Positions 21,638 through 31,257 of a stretch of 64,000 bases of DNA are shown one piece after another; positions within the stretch are counted from its first letter, which is position 1, and the number at the start of each line of letters is the position of its first letter. The DNA is taken from NCBI GenBank assembly GCA_029262415.1, contig JAJCZL010000056.1, positions 123,819 to 187,818 on the forward strand. Reading direction: 5' to 3'. A model generated the notes under the pieces. The model had not been told where the DNA came from. It made no database searches and saw only the letters and a program-made list of their open reading frames with translations. A program made the translations under genes and the position numbers. Source of the DNA: Deltaproteobacteria bacterium. GTDB lineage: Bacteria > Desulfobacterota > Binatia > UBA1149 > JAJCZL01.

Positions 21638-22465
21638 ATGGATCACATCGGTCTAATTGCAGGCAACGGGAGTTTTCCGGTTCTATTCGCACGCGAGGCG
21701 AAGTCGCGCGGAATTCGGATCACCGCTGTGGCACATCGTGGAGAGACGCTTGAGGCGTTGGTAGCGGAAGTCGATGCGCTAACCTGGGTCCGGGTTGGTC
21801 AACTCGGCAAGATGATATCGGCGTTTAGGCGCGCGGGGATCACCCGCGCGGTGATGGTCGGTGGCCTCAATAAGGTTCATTCACTGCGCTCTTTTCGCCC
21901 CGACTGGCGCGGTATTCGATTCCTTCGGCGTGCCGCGGGAATGGGCGACGACGTTCTTCTGCGCACCCTTGCGTCCGAGTTCGAGTCTGATGGCATTGAG
22001 ATTGTGCCCTCGACGATATTTCTCGACCGCATCGTCGCAGCGGCCGGACCTATCGCCGGACCGAAGCCCAATCCGGCTGCGTTCGACGACATACGGCTCG
22101 GAGCGCGCGTCCTCGAGACCACCGGGGTGCTCGACGTTGGACAGTGCGTCGTTGTCGAAGGCGGCGTCGTTCTTGCGATAGAAGCGGTCGAGGGCAGCGA
22201 CGCGGCGATTGCGCGCGGCGGCGCGCTCGGTCGCGGTGCCGCGGTGGTCGTCAAAAGAGCCAAGCCCGGCCAAGATCTCCGCTTCGATGTCCCTGCGGTT
22301 GGCGCAAAAACAATGGAAACAATGCACGCATCGGGAGCGACCACGCTGGCAATTGAAGCCGGGTCGACAATCATATTGGAAGGCGACCGGTTCTCCGTAT
22401 TGGCCGATCGCTACGGTATCGCCGTGGTCGGCTGCGATGCGCACGGAGAGCTCAGCGATGGGTGA
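21638..22465 (+). CDS. lpxI: UDP-2,3-diacylglucosamine pyrophosphatase LpxI (DUF1009)
   Basis: IGLIAGNGSFPVLFAREAKSRG; MVGGLNKVHSL; position between lpxA and lpxB. Confidence 0.9.
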   Translation: MDHIGLIAGNGSFPVLFAREAKSRGIRITAVAHRGETLEALVAEVDALTWVRVGQLGKMISAFRRAGITRAVMVGGLNKVHSLRSFRPDWRGIRFLRRAAGMGDDVLLRTLASEFESDGIEIVPSTIFLDRIVAAAGPIAGPKPNPAAFDDIRLGARVLETTGVLDVGQCVVVEGGVVLAIEAVEGSDAAIARGGALGRGAAVVVKRAKPGQDLRFDVPAVGAKTMETMHASGATTLAIEAGSTIILEGDRFSVLADRYGIAVVGCDAHGELSDG

Positions 22466-23408
22466 TGCTGTTCGTATGGGCGTTGTCGGCGTCGGTTATC
22501 TCGGCGGGCTACATGCCTCGAAATACGCGCAGATCGAGAACGTCGACCTGGTCGGTGTGTTCGATCTCGACCGCGCACGAGCAGAGAAGGTCGCCGCGGA
22601 CTCGGGCGCGCGTGTGTTCGACAGCGCTGCAGAGCTTTACGCGGAAGTTGAGGCGGTGAGCATTGCGGTGCCGACAGTGCACCATCTCGAAACTGGGCTT
22701 GCTGCCTGCGAGCGGGGCATTCACATCCTGATGGAGAAGCCGCTGGCGAACAACCCCATCGACGCGCGGCGCCTGCTCGAAGCCGCCGAACAGGCGGGTA
22801 TTGTCATGCAGGTTGGTCATCTCGAGCGATTTAACCCGGTCTTTCGTGGACTGCGCGAACTCGTGCGGCGCCCGCGTTTTATCGAATGCCATCGCCTCTC
22901 GCCGTTCGCCGGCCGCGGGGGAGATACCAACGTCGTTTACGATGTTATGATTCACGATCTCGATCTGATCGATTTCCTCGTTGGCGACGATCTCGTCGAG
23001 GTCGAAGCGATCGGGGTACCGGTGCTTTCCCGTGAGATGGATATCGCGAACGCGCGCCTCAAGTTTGCGGGCGGCTGCATAGCCAACGTGACGGCGAGCA
23101 GGGTCTCACTCAAGCGTGAGCGTAAGCTAAGGATCTTCGAACCCGAGGCCTACGTCTCGGTGGACTTTGACGGTGGGCGCGTGGTGATCGCGCGTCGTAA
23201 GAACAGTGCCGATATCGAACCGAGTGTCTCTCCGATGGAGTCGGTGTCGGTAGAGGAGCGAGAGGTTGGCGCCGGCGACGCCCTACTCGAAGAGCTTCGA
23301 TCTTTCGTGCGCTGTGTGCGGACGGGCGATGCCCCGGTTGTCGGTGCAGGCGAAGCCTTGCGGGCGATCGAAACCGCCGAGCGCGTCGTCGGTGCGATCA
23401 AGGCATAA
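22458..23408 (+). CDS. Gfo/Idh/MocA family NAD(P)-dependent oxidoreductase (GnnA-like candidate)
   Basis: GVVGVGYLGGLHASKYAQ, EKPLANN, GHLERFNPVFRGL, YDVMIHDLDLIDFLV; lies between lpxI and lpxB. ATG at 22458. Confidence 0.88.
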   Translation: MGDAVRMGVVGVGYLGGLHASKYAQIENVDLVGVFDLDRARAEKVAADSGARVFDSAAELYAEVEAVSIAVPTVHHLETGLAACERGIHILMEKPLANNPIDARRLLEAAEQAGIVMQVGHLERFNPVFRGLRELVRRPRFIECHRLSPFAGRGGDTNVVYDVMIHDLDLIDFLVGDDLVEVEAIGVPVLSREMDIANARLKFAGGCIANVTASRVSLKRERKLRIFEPEAYVSVDFDGGRVVIARRKNSADIEPSVSPMESVSVEEREVGAGDALLEELRSFVRCVRTGDAPVVGAGEALRAIETAERVVGAIKA

Positions 23409-23424
23409 GGAACACCGTCGCGGC

Positions 23425-24552
23425 ATGCACAAGCGGATCATGATCGTGGCCGGTGAGGCTTCGGGTGACGCGCACGCTGCGCTTCTGGTACGCGCGATGC
23501 GCGAACGTGCGCCCGCGTTGTCCTTTTACGGCGTGGGCGGTGACAAGATGCGCGCAGCAGGAGTTGAGACGCGGGTTGACGCCCACGATCTTTCGATCAT
23601 GGGATTCACCGAGGCGGCACTGGGTCTCCGCCGCGTGTGGGGTCACTACAAAAAGCTTTCGGCAGACTTCATCTCGGCTAACCCACCCGACATGGTTATC
23701 TTGGTCGACTTCCCTGAATTCAACTTGGTGATGGCCAAAGCTGCGAAGAAGGCAGGCATTCCAGTGTTCTACTACGTCAGCCCGCAGGTTTGGGCGTGGC
23801 GGCAGGGGCGGGTTCGCAAGATAGCCGATCGCGTTACCCGCATGGTGGTGCTGTTCCCTTTCGAGAGAGATCTCTATGGCGAATTCGGGCTGGACGTCCA
23901 TTTCGTCGGCCATCCGCTTGCCGAAGACGTTCGCGCCGACCGTGGCCGCGCGGAGACCCTTGCGCTGCACGGGCTGCCCGACGATCGCCGTTTGGTGACG
24001 CTGCTCCCGGGAAGTCGGGCGAAAGAACTCGAAGCAAATTTCCCGGTGATGCTCGAGGCGGCGGCGCGGCTGCGCGGGGAAGCGGCATTTGCCGTCGCGC
24101 GCGCCCCAGGGCTGGCGCCGGGTCTGGTAGAGCGGTACGTCGCGCGGGTTCCGCAGGCGAATGTCGCGATCGTAGACGCTGATACCTATAATCTGGTGTC
24201 GGCGAGTGACGCGGTTGCGGTAACTTCGGGGACCGCGACCGTCGAGTGTGCTTTGATTGGGGTCCCCATGGTAGTTTTGTATCGAATGTCGCGGACAACT
24301 TACTTGCTCGCTAAGTTGCTCGTGAAGTCCCCTTTCATTGCAATGCCTAACATTGTGCTCGGTCGCGAGGTGGTTCCTGAACTCGTGCAATCCGAAGCCA
24401 ATGCGGACAACGTCGTGGTGCAAATACAGCGCCTGCTTGACCCGGTCATTGGCTCGCAAGTCAAGGCTGGGCTGACCGCAATGCGCGACATGATCGTACT
24501 GCCCGGCGCAGCAGGGCGCGCGGCAGAGCTGGCACTGGAGGTTGTCGCTTGA
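23425..24552 (+). CDS. lpxB: Lipid-A-disaccharide synthase LpxB
   Basis: MIVAGEASGDAHAALLVRAM; YYVSPQVWAWRQGRVRKI; FVGHPLAE; LLPGSRAKELEANFPVML. Confidence 0.96.
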   Translation: MHKRIMIVAGEASGDAHAALLVRAMRERAPALSFYGVGGDKMRAAGVETRVDAHDLSIMGFTEAALGLRRVWGHYKKLSADFISANPPDMVILVDFPEFNLVMAKAAKKAGIPVFYYVSPQVWAWRQGRVRKIADRVTRMVVLFPFERDLYGEFGLDVHFVGHPLAEDVRADRGRAETLALHGLPDDRRLVTLLPGSRAKELEANFPVMLEAAARLRGEAAFAVARAPGLAPGLVERYVARVPQANVAIVDADTYNLVSASDAVAVTSGTATVECALIGVPMVVLYRMSRTTYLLAKLLVKSPFIAMPNIVLGREVVPELVQSEANADNVVVQIQRLLDPVIGSQVKAGLTAMRDMIVLPGAAGRAAELALEVVA

Positions 24553-26309
24553 GCGCTTGGTCTGTCATGCGGCGGATCAGCAGGTACCTGGGGCCGTACT
24601 GGTGGCCGCAGTTTACGATGGCTCTGGTCTGCATGGTGGCCTACAGCGCTACCTCGGGGGTCATTCCCTACATCGTCAGATCGCTGGTCGATGACGTTTT
24701 CCAGAGCGGCAACGCCGAGCGCTTGAAGATGATCCCGTTGATGATCCTCGTTGCGTTCTCGTTTCGCGGGATGGTTAGTTTCGGCCAAATTTACTTGAGC
24801 GAATGGGTCGGACAGCGCATTACTTTCGACCTACGACGCGACATCGAGACCAAGACGCTCGGGCTTCCGCTATCTTTCTTCGACACGGCGCGAACGGGCG
24901 ACCTCCTTTCCCGCGTAACGACCGACGTGCTTCTCGTACGTCAGGCGCTCACCGAAGGTGCAGCCGCGATTATCCGTGATACTACGACGGTCATCGTTTT
25001 AGTGCTGGTGGCTTTCTATCTCGACCCGGCGCTCGCGTTGATCACGTTTCTAGTTTTCCCGTGTGTGGTGGTACCGCTGCAGGCGCTGTCGCGACGAATG
25101 CGCAAGTTGAGCGAAGAAGGTCTGGGGACGCTCGGCAATCTATCCGGCCTCTTGCAGGAGACCATACAGGGTAATCGTGTAGTCAAGGCTTTCGGAATGG
25201 AGGACTACGAAGCCGGACGTTTCGAGGCCGAGAACGAGAGATTACTGGCCTACTACCTACGAGCGGCGAAGATCAAGGCGTCGACGACCCCGATGATGGA
25301 GTTCTTCGTCGCTCTTGGTATCGCGGCCGTGTTGTGGTTCGGCGGAAATTCGGTGCTGTCCGGTGGCCGTACGGCCGGTGGCTTCATGGGCTTTGTGACT
25401 GCTGTGATGTTGATCTACGACCCGTTCAAGAAAGTCGTGCGTGCTAATAACAGTGTGCAGTCCGGTCTCGGCGCGGCCGACCGCGTCTTTGCGATTCTCG
25501 ATACCGCCTCCGAGGTCGAAGAACGGCCTGGAGATCTATCGATCGACAGTTTCGAGGATGCCATTCGCATCGACGGGCTCTCCTTCTCTTACGGGGAGGA
25601 GAGGGTTCTGCATAACGTCTCTTTGGAGTTACCGCGCGGAACAGCGTTGGCGTTGGTCGGACCCAGCGGCGGCGGCAAGTCGACGCTCGCAGACTTGATT
25701 CCACGTTTTTATGAGTACGAGCAAGGCAGCATTACACTCGACGGTGTCGATATACGCAGCATCGGTCTTCGCTCACTACGCGCGATGATCTCGGTGGTCA
25801 CTCAGCAGACGTTTCTGTTCAATGATACGATTCGCAATAACATCGCATACGGCAGCATCTGCGGTAGCGAAGAGAGTCTCGTGGCAGCAGCCAAGGCGGC
25901 CAATGCGCACCGATTCATCGAGGCGCTTCCGCAAGGCTACGACACCGTAGTCGGAGAAATGGGCGTGAGGCTATCTGGCGGCCAGCGTCAACGGCTCGCG
26001 ATCGCACGTGCTCTTCTCAAGGACGCGCCGATTCTTATTCTGGACGAGGCGACGAGCGCTCTCGATTCGCAATCGGAGAGGCTTGTGCAGGGAGCGATCG
26101 AGCGGCTGATGGAGGGACGGACAACGTTGGTTATCGCGCACCGGCTTTCGACGATTCGCAACGTCGATCGAATCGCGGTGGTTGCTTCCGGAGAGATCGC
26201 AGAGTTGGGCACCCACGAGGAGTTGATCGAGAGCGGGCAACTGTACAAACAATTTTATGCCATCCAGTTCGAGGACGACCCGGTATCCGGCCGACACCAC
26301 ACCATCTAG
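24549..26309 (+). CDS. msbA: Lipid A export ABC transporter MsbA
   Basis: ABC exporter TMD plus NBD: Walker A GPSGGGKSTLADLI, signature LSGGQRQRLAIARAL, Walker B ILILDEATSALD; TTG start overlaps lpxB stop. Confidence 0.92.
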   Translation: MSAWSVMRRISRYLGPYWWPQFTMALVCMVAYSATSGVIPYIVRSLVDDVFQSGNAERLKMIPLMILVAFSFRGMVSFGQIYLSEWVGQRITFDLRRDIETKTLGLPLSFFDTARTGDLLSRVTTDVLLVRQALTEGAAAIIRDTTTVIVLVLVAFYLDPALALITFLVFPCVVVPLQALSRRMRKLSEEGLGTLGNLSGLLQETIQGNRVVKAFGMEDYEAGRFEAENERLLAYYLRAAKIKASTTPMMEFFVALGIAAVLWFGGNSVLSGGRTAGGFMGFVTAVMLIYDPFKKVVRANNSVQSGLGAADRVFAILDTASEVEERPGDLSIDSFEDAIRIDGLSFSYGEERVLHNVSLELPRGTALALVGPSGGGKSTLADLIPRFYEYEQGSITLDGVDIRSIGLRSLRAMISVVTQQTFLFNDTIRNNIAYGSICGSEESLVAAAKAANAHRFIEALPQGYDTVVGEMGVRLSGGQRQRLAIARALLKDAPILILDEATSALDSQSERLVQGAIERLMEGRTTLVIAHRLSTIRNVDRIAVVASGEIAELGTHEELIESGQLYKQFYAIQFEDDPVSGRHHTI

Positions 26310-27021
26310 CAGCGGTCGTCACGTACGTGGCTTGCGTAAGGTGGGGTGGTTTGAACGAGCAGAGATAGCACTGCTCGGGACGCTGAGTTGGGCCCTGCTC
26401 GCGTTTCTGCGTTTGACCACAAGAGTGGAACTTCACGGCCATTGCGGGCTCACAGATAGCTGGCGCAAGGGTGAACCCACAATCTTTGCGTTCTGGCACG
26501 GCCGCGCGAGCATGATGACGATGTTTTACAAAGGCTCGAGCGGTGTGATCATGAACAGCAATCACCGTGACGGCCAGATCGTCTCGGTTGCTCTGCGCCG
26601 CTTTGGGCTGCGGACGATAGGCGGGTCGAGCTCGCGTGGTGCGGTAGGCGGGATGCGCGGGCTTTTCCGCGCTTTCAGCCAAGGCAACGACGTTGCTCTT
26701 GTGCCCGACGGTCCACGCGGGCCGGCGGGTGTTGCAAAACCCGGTGCGGTCGAGCTAGCGTTGCGCAACCGTGCGCTTCTTTACCCGGTTGCCGCCAGCG
26801 CGACACGCGCGATCCGCTTCCGTGGTTGGGATCGCATGATGCTGCCTACGCCCGGTGCTCGCGTGATCGTTGTTGTGGGAGAACCAATTGTGCCTCCGCA
26901 GGTCGAGAAGGGCGCGTTCAAGGCGGCGCGCGAAAGTTTGAGCGCTGAACTCGAGGCGCGATTGGCCGAGGCATGCCAAGAGGCCGACCGCATGGCCGGC
27001 CGTGACCAGGAAGAGACTTGA
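26257..27021 (+). CDS. DUF374-type lysophospholipid acyltransferase superfamily protein
   Basis: FAFWHGRASMM, SNHRDGQIVS, GGSSSRGAVGGMRGL, LVPDGPRGP. True start probably downstream of 26309. Confidence 0.85.
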   Translation: MPSSSRTTRYPADTTPSSSGRHVRGLRKVGWFERAEIALLGTLSWALLAFLRLTTRVELHGHCGLTDSWRKGEPTIFAFWHGRASMMTMFYKGSSGVIMNSNHRDGQIVSVALRRFGLRTIGGSSSRGAVGGMRGLFRAFSQGNDVALVPDGPRGPAGVAKPGAVELALRNRALLYPVAASATRAIRFRGWDRMMLPTPGARVIVVVGEPIVPPQVEKGAFKAARESLSAELEARLAEACQEADRMAGRDQEET

Positions 27022-28346
27022 ACCAGTCGCAACTCGGCTTCGGCGGCAGAGTTCTCTATGGGATCTACACTGCGATCGCGACGGTCGTCTCACTCGGCCT
27101 GGAGACCGGGCTACGACTCGGTCTGGTTGACCAGCAAGATCACGTGCGTACTGCCGAACGTACCGGCATGTGGGAGCAGGGCGGCATGGCCGGTTCGGTG
27201 CGTGCGGGAATGGGACTCCGGCCGGTTTGGGTACACGCGGCTTCGGTCGGTGAAGTAACGCTCGCGAAGACCTTGATCGGTGCGCTTAAGCGCGCGCGCC
27301 CCGGCACGCGCGTGCTGCTGACGTGCAACACCGCGACGGGTCGCGAGCTGGCCGATCGCAGCGGGGCCGACGAGGTCCACTATTTCCCGATCGATGCCCC
27401 GCGCGCCTTACGACGTGTGCTGGCGCTTATCCAGCCTGCGTTCGCCGTAGTGATTGAGACTGAGCTTTGGCCTACATTCCTTTTGACCCTCGCTGCTAAC
27501 GGCACTCCGGCAGCCTTGGTCAACGCGCGTATCTCGGAGCGGACATTTCCGCGCTACACCCGCGTCCGAGCGCTGATCGAGCCGATCCTCGGTGCGTTCT
27601 CGGTCGTTTGTGCGCGCGACGAGGTCTCGCGTGGGCGTCTTCTGAAACTCGGCTGCGACCCTGCAGTGCTACATCTGGTCGGCGATCTTAAGTTCGATGC
27701 TTTTGATAGATCGACGGTTGATGAGACCGCAGACTTTCTCGCCGATATTGCTGCGCCGGTACTGGTTGCGGCCTCGACGCACCCCGGAGAAGAGGAACTG
27801 GCGCTCGAGGTCTTTGCGCGGCTTCTGGTAGGGAGAACCTCATTACGCTTGGTTGTCGCGCCGCGGCATCCTGAGCGCGCGCAGCAGATTTTGGCTGTAG
27901 CCGCGGCCCGTGGGCTCGAATCTGTTGCGTGGACCCGGCTTCGCGAAACGCCCGAGACGCAGTGGTCGGTACTCGTTGTCGATACGGTCGGTGACCTGCT
28001 CGGGTTCTTTCGCGGCGCGGTCGGGGTGTTCTTGGGCGGGAGCTTTACAGGTTTAGGTGGGCACAATCTTCTCGAGCCGGCGGCATTCGCTAAGCCGATC
28101 GTTTGCGGCCCGCATCTGTCGAATGTTGCGGCAGTAGCCCGCGATCTCACCCAGGCCGGTGCGCTTCAGGTAGTCTCGGATCTAGCCGGGCTCGAAAGTG
28201 TCTGGCGTGGATGGCTGGACGACCCCGATTCCGCTGTAGCTGGCGGTCAGAGCGGCCGCGCGGCTATCGAGAACAACCGCGGCGCGCTCGAGGCGACGAT
28301 TGCTTTGCTCGAGCCGTTTGTTCCGGCTCTCGAACCGGCTAGGTAA
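27018..28346 (+). CDS. waaA: 3-deoxy-D-manno-octulosonic acid (Kdo) transferase WaaA
   Basis: VWVHAASVGEVTLAKTLI; IETELWPTFL; VNARISERTFPRY; FLGGSFTGLGGHNLLEPAAF. Confidence 0.95.
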   Translation: MNQSQLGFGGRVLYGIYTAIATVVSLGLETGLRLGLVDQQDHVRTAERTGMWEQGGMAGSVRAGMGLRPVWVHAASVGEVTLAKTLIGALKRARPGTRVLLTCNTATGRELADRSGADEVHYFPIDAPRALRRVLALIQPAFAVVIETELWPTFLLTLAANGTPAALVNARISERTFPRYTRVRALIEPILGAFSVVCARDEVSRGRLLKLGCDPAVLHLVGDLKFDAFDRSTVDETADFLADIAAPVLVAASTHPGEEELALEVFARLLVGRTSLRLVVAPRHPERAQQILAVAAARGLESVAWTRLRETPETQWSVLVVDTVGDLLGFFRGAVGVFLGGSFTGLGGHNLLEPAAFAKPIVCGPHLSNVAAVARDLTQAGALQVVSDLAGLESVWRGWLDDPDSAVAGGQSGRAAIENNRGALEATIALLEPFVPALEPAR

Positions 28347-28352
28347 AGTAGC

Positions 28353-29510
28353 TTGAGCACGGGAATTGAACGCATCTGGTACGGCTCCGGACCGGCAGCG
28401 ATCGCAGGACGCATCCTGTTGGCGCCCGCGTCGTGGGTGTTCGGACTCATCGCTCTCGCACGCGCAGGGATGTACGCGCGCGGGCTCCTGCGCTCCGAAC
28501 CCGCTGACGCGCCGGTCGTGAGTGTCGGTAACCTCAACGTTGGCGGTACCGGTAAAACGCCCATGGTCGTGTGGCTGGTTGAGCGTCTGCTCAATGCTGG
28601 GTTTCGCCCTGTCGTTGTATGCCGAGGGTACGGCGGCAAGGCCGGACGTCCGGTTGTCGTCGACTTCGATTACTCCTGGAGCCTTCCGCAGGATCTGAGC
28701 CACCGGGTATTTCGCCCGCGCTCGTACTCCGAAGGTCTAGAAGCCGCGGGTGACGAGGCGGTTCTTGTCGCGCGGCGTACCGGGTGTCCAGTCGTGGCGT
28801 TCGCAGATCGGGCGGAGGCTTGTCGCACTGCCTGTGACGCTTATGAACCCGATTGTCTAATCCTCGACGATGGCTTCCAGCACCTCAGACTTCGGCGTGG
28901 ACTTGATATCGTGCTGCTCGGTGAGCGTGACCAAGGTGCGCGCCTGCTCCCCGCCGGGCCGCTACGTGAAAGAATGTCGGCGCTAGCGCGGGCCGATATT
29001 GTCATTCGGACCGCGCCCGACGCGCCGCTGCCCAGGGTTCGCCGTTCGCTCACCGGGCTGGTTGCGCGTCCCGATGCCGACGCGCGGATCGCACCGCTGG
29101 CGAGCCTAGCGGGTAAGCGGATCGCAGTGTTAGCTGCGATCGCGAACCCCGACGGGTTTTTTGCGATGGTGGCCGAGACCGGAGCCGAGATTGTCGTCAA
29201 ACGTACGTTCGCTGACCACCACCCTTATGACGACGATGATTGGGACGACGTATTGCATGAAGCGCGTGCCGCGGGGGCTGAGATGATCGTGACGACCGAA
29301 AAGGATCTGGTGAAACTCGAGCGCGTCGCGGGCAGGACCGATCTCCTACGTGCGGTCCGCTTGTCGCTCGATGTCGAAGGCGGCGATGAGATCATCGCAC
29401 GAATTACCTCACTTGACGCGCGTCACGGCCCAACCCATGATCGCGCGGCCGCACCCGCACCCGCACCCGAGGCCGAGTCCGAAAACAAAGACCAGGGCGC
29501 GGCCACGTAG
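28353..29510 (+). CDS. lpxK: Tetraacyldisaccharide 4'-kinase LpxK
   Basis: VGNLNVGGTGKTPMVVWLVE (P-loop); LILDDGFQHLRLRRGLDIVLL; (GCACCC)3 repeat encodes an A/P-rich tail. Confidence 0.95.
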   Translation: MSTGIERIWYGSGPAAIAGRILLAPASWVFGLIALARAGMYARGLLRSEPADAPVVSVGNLNVGGTGKTPMVVWLVERLLNAGFRPVVVCRGYGGKAGRPVVVDFDYSWSLPQDLSHRVFRPRSYSEGLEAAGDEAVLVARRTGCPVVAFADRAEACRTACDAYEPDCLILDDGFQHLRLRRGLDIVLLGERDQGARLLPAGPLRERMSALARADIVIRTAPDAPLPRVRRSLTGLVARPDADARIAPLASLAGKRIAVLAAIANPDGFFAMVAETGAEIVVKRTFADHHPYDDDDWDDVLHEARAAGAEMIVTTEKDLVKLERVAGRTDLLRAVRLSLDVEGGDEIIARITSLDARHGPTHDRAAAPAPAPEAESENKDQGAAT

Positions 29511-29521
29511 ACGGAGACTGG

Positions 29522-30457
29522 ATGAAAGCACTTGTAACCGGAGCTGCCGGCTTCATAGGATCCACTCTGAGCGACCGGTTGGTCGAGCAGGACGTCGAAG
29601 TTGTGGGGGTCGACTGTTTCCTCGATTACTACCCGCGCGCGACGAAACAACGGAATCTCGCCGGTTTGGCCAAGAACTCAGCATTTCGTTTCGTCGAAGC
29701 AGATCTCGTTACGGCTGACCTGGAGTCGTTAACCGCTGATGTCGACTTTGTCTTTCACCAGGCCGCGCAAGCCGGTGTGCGCAGCAGTTGGGGGGAAGAC
29801 TTTCGCATATATAGCGACAACAATGTATTTGCGACGCAACGCTTGCTCGAAGCCTGCCGTGTAGCATCGAACTTGAAGAAGTTTGTCTATGCGTCGTCTT
29901 CGTCCATTTACGGGGATGCCGAGTCTTTGCCGACCCACGAAGACACAGTACCGGGGCCGCTGTCGCCTTACGGTGTCAGCAAACTGGCCGGTGAGCACTT
30001 GGTGCGTTTGTACCACATCAACAACGGCCTCCCGACGGCGTCGCTTCGCTACTTTACGGTGTACGGACCGCGCCAACGGCCCGACATGGCGTTTAATCGT
30101 TTTATGCGTGCAGCGATCGAAGACCGTGAGATTTCGTTGTACGGAGACGGAGAGCAGTCACGTGATTTCACCTTCGTCGGAGACATTGTTGCCGCAAACA
30201 TCGCGGCCGCGAACTCAGACGCAAACGGTGAAGCGTTCAATGTCGGCGGCGGCAGCCGCGTCACTGTGAACGAGGTCCTGGCAACGATCTCGCGGATTGC
30301 GGGCCGAACTTTACGCGTCAATAGGATGGACGCACAAAAAGGGGATGTCCGGCACACCGGTGCCGATACCTCGCGCGCCGCTGCTGCGTTCGCGTACAAG
30401 CCCAAGGTCGGTTTGGAGGAGGGGCTGGCTCGTGAGTACGCATGGCTCGCGTCTTGA
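29522..30457 (+). CDS. NAD-dependent epimerase/dehydratase (nucleotide-sugar 4-epimerase-like, extended SDR)
   Basis: GAAGFIGSTLSDRL; YASSSSIYG; SPYGVSKLAGE (YxxxK); RYFTVYGPRQRPDMA. Confidence 0.9.
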   Translation: MKALVTGAAGFIGSTLSDRLVEQDVEVVGVDCFLDYYPRATKQRNLAGLAKNSAFRFVEADLVTADLESLTADVDFVFHQAAQAGVRSSWGEDFRIYSDNNVFATQRLLEACRVASNLKKFVYASSSSIYGDAESLPTHEDTVPGPLSPYGVSKLAGEHLVRLYHINNGLPTASLRYFTVYGPRQRPDMAFNRFMRAAIEDREISLYGDGEQSRDFTFVGDIVAANIAAANSDANGEAFNVGGGSRVTVNEVLATISRIAGRTLRVNRMDAQKGDVRHTGADTSRAAAAFAYKPKVGLEEGLAREYAWLAS

Positions 30458-30506
30458 CCTCGACTGTAAAGCGTTTGCCTCACCCTGATCTCGGGTTCTA
30501 GCGCCC

Positions 30507-31232
30507 GTGGATGTGACCAACTCGCTCCCGTCGGGCTACTCCGACTACGACCGCGGCTCAGTCCGGATCGTGGCGCTGCGTCTGCAACTCGAGGAACTCG
30601 TCAGTCTGTTAGCTGGGCCGGCACGGCACGTGCCGGCCGACGTCTCTCTCGGGGGCCGTGGCGGAACACGGCGGGTCAAACTGGGTGGCCGCATTCTTTA
30701 TCTTCGCAAGTGTCTGCGCGGCGGGCTGATGCGCTATCTGACGCGCGATCTCTACTTGCTTCGCCCGGCACGTCCGCTAGTGGAACTGATGGTGACCGAG
30801 AAAGCCCGCGCTGCAGGCTGTCGCGTGCCGGTGGTTGCCGGCGTCTGCGTCGAAGAGGCGGGCGTGTTCTATCGTGGATGGGTCGTTACCGAAGAAATTC
30901 CAGGGGTGGTGCCTTGGTTTAGATGCTACCAAGAGGCCGACAATCCTGAGCGTGGTCGGCTTCTCGCCGCCGCGGGGAGGGCCATGCGGGGTCTCAACGC
31001 AGCCGGCGTCTATCACGCCGACCTCAACGTCCACAACCTCCTCGTGTGCGCTGACGGCGAAGTGGCAATCGTCGATTTTGACAAGGCTCTGGCCGCTGCT
31101 CCCGATGAAGTTCGCCGTGGCGAGCGTGGCCGCGACAGATTCTGGCGTTCCCTCCACAAAGTTTGTGACGCCGTGGGTGAGGAACTCGACGATGCACAAC
31201 GGCGCTGGCTCGAACGTGGCTACGAGCGCTAG
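30507..31232 (+). CDS. kdkA: 3-deoxy-D-manno-octulosonic acid kinase-like (KdkA/Kdo-WaaP family)
   Basis: LRKCLRGGLMRYLTRDLYLL; YHADLNVHNLLV (catalytic HxDLN); IVDFDKA. Confidence 0.85.
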   Translation: MDVTNSLPSGYSDYDRGSVRIVALRLQLEELVSLLAGPARHVPADVSLGGRGGTRRVKLGGRILYLRKCLRGGLMRYLTRDLYLLRPARPLVELMVTEKARAAGCRVPVVAGVCVEEAGVFYRGWVVTEEIPGVVPWFRCYQEADNPERGRLLAAAGRAMRGLNAAGVYHADLNVHNLLVCADGEVAIVDFDKALAAAPDEVRRGERGRDRFWRSLHKVCDAVGEELDDAQRRWLERGYER

Positions 31233-31257
31233 AATGGCCTCCAATGGGAATCACGCG

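Noticed and set aside
23398-24459. 353-aa minus-strand ORF opposite lpxB
   Set aside because: Shadow ORF; Arg/His-rich composition typical of antisense translation, no motif.
30835-31257. N-terminal 141 codons of the listed 431-aa ORF upstream of yicC
   Set aside because: Out-of-frame translation of kdkA; the real yicC begins MKSMTGYG (ATG 31258 or nearby).
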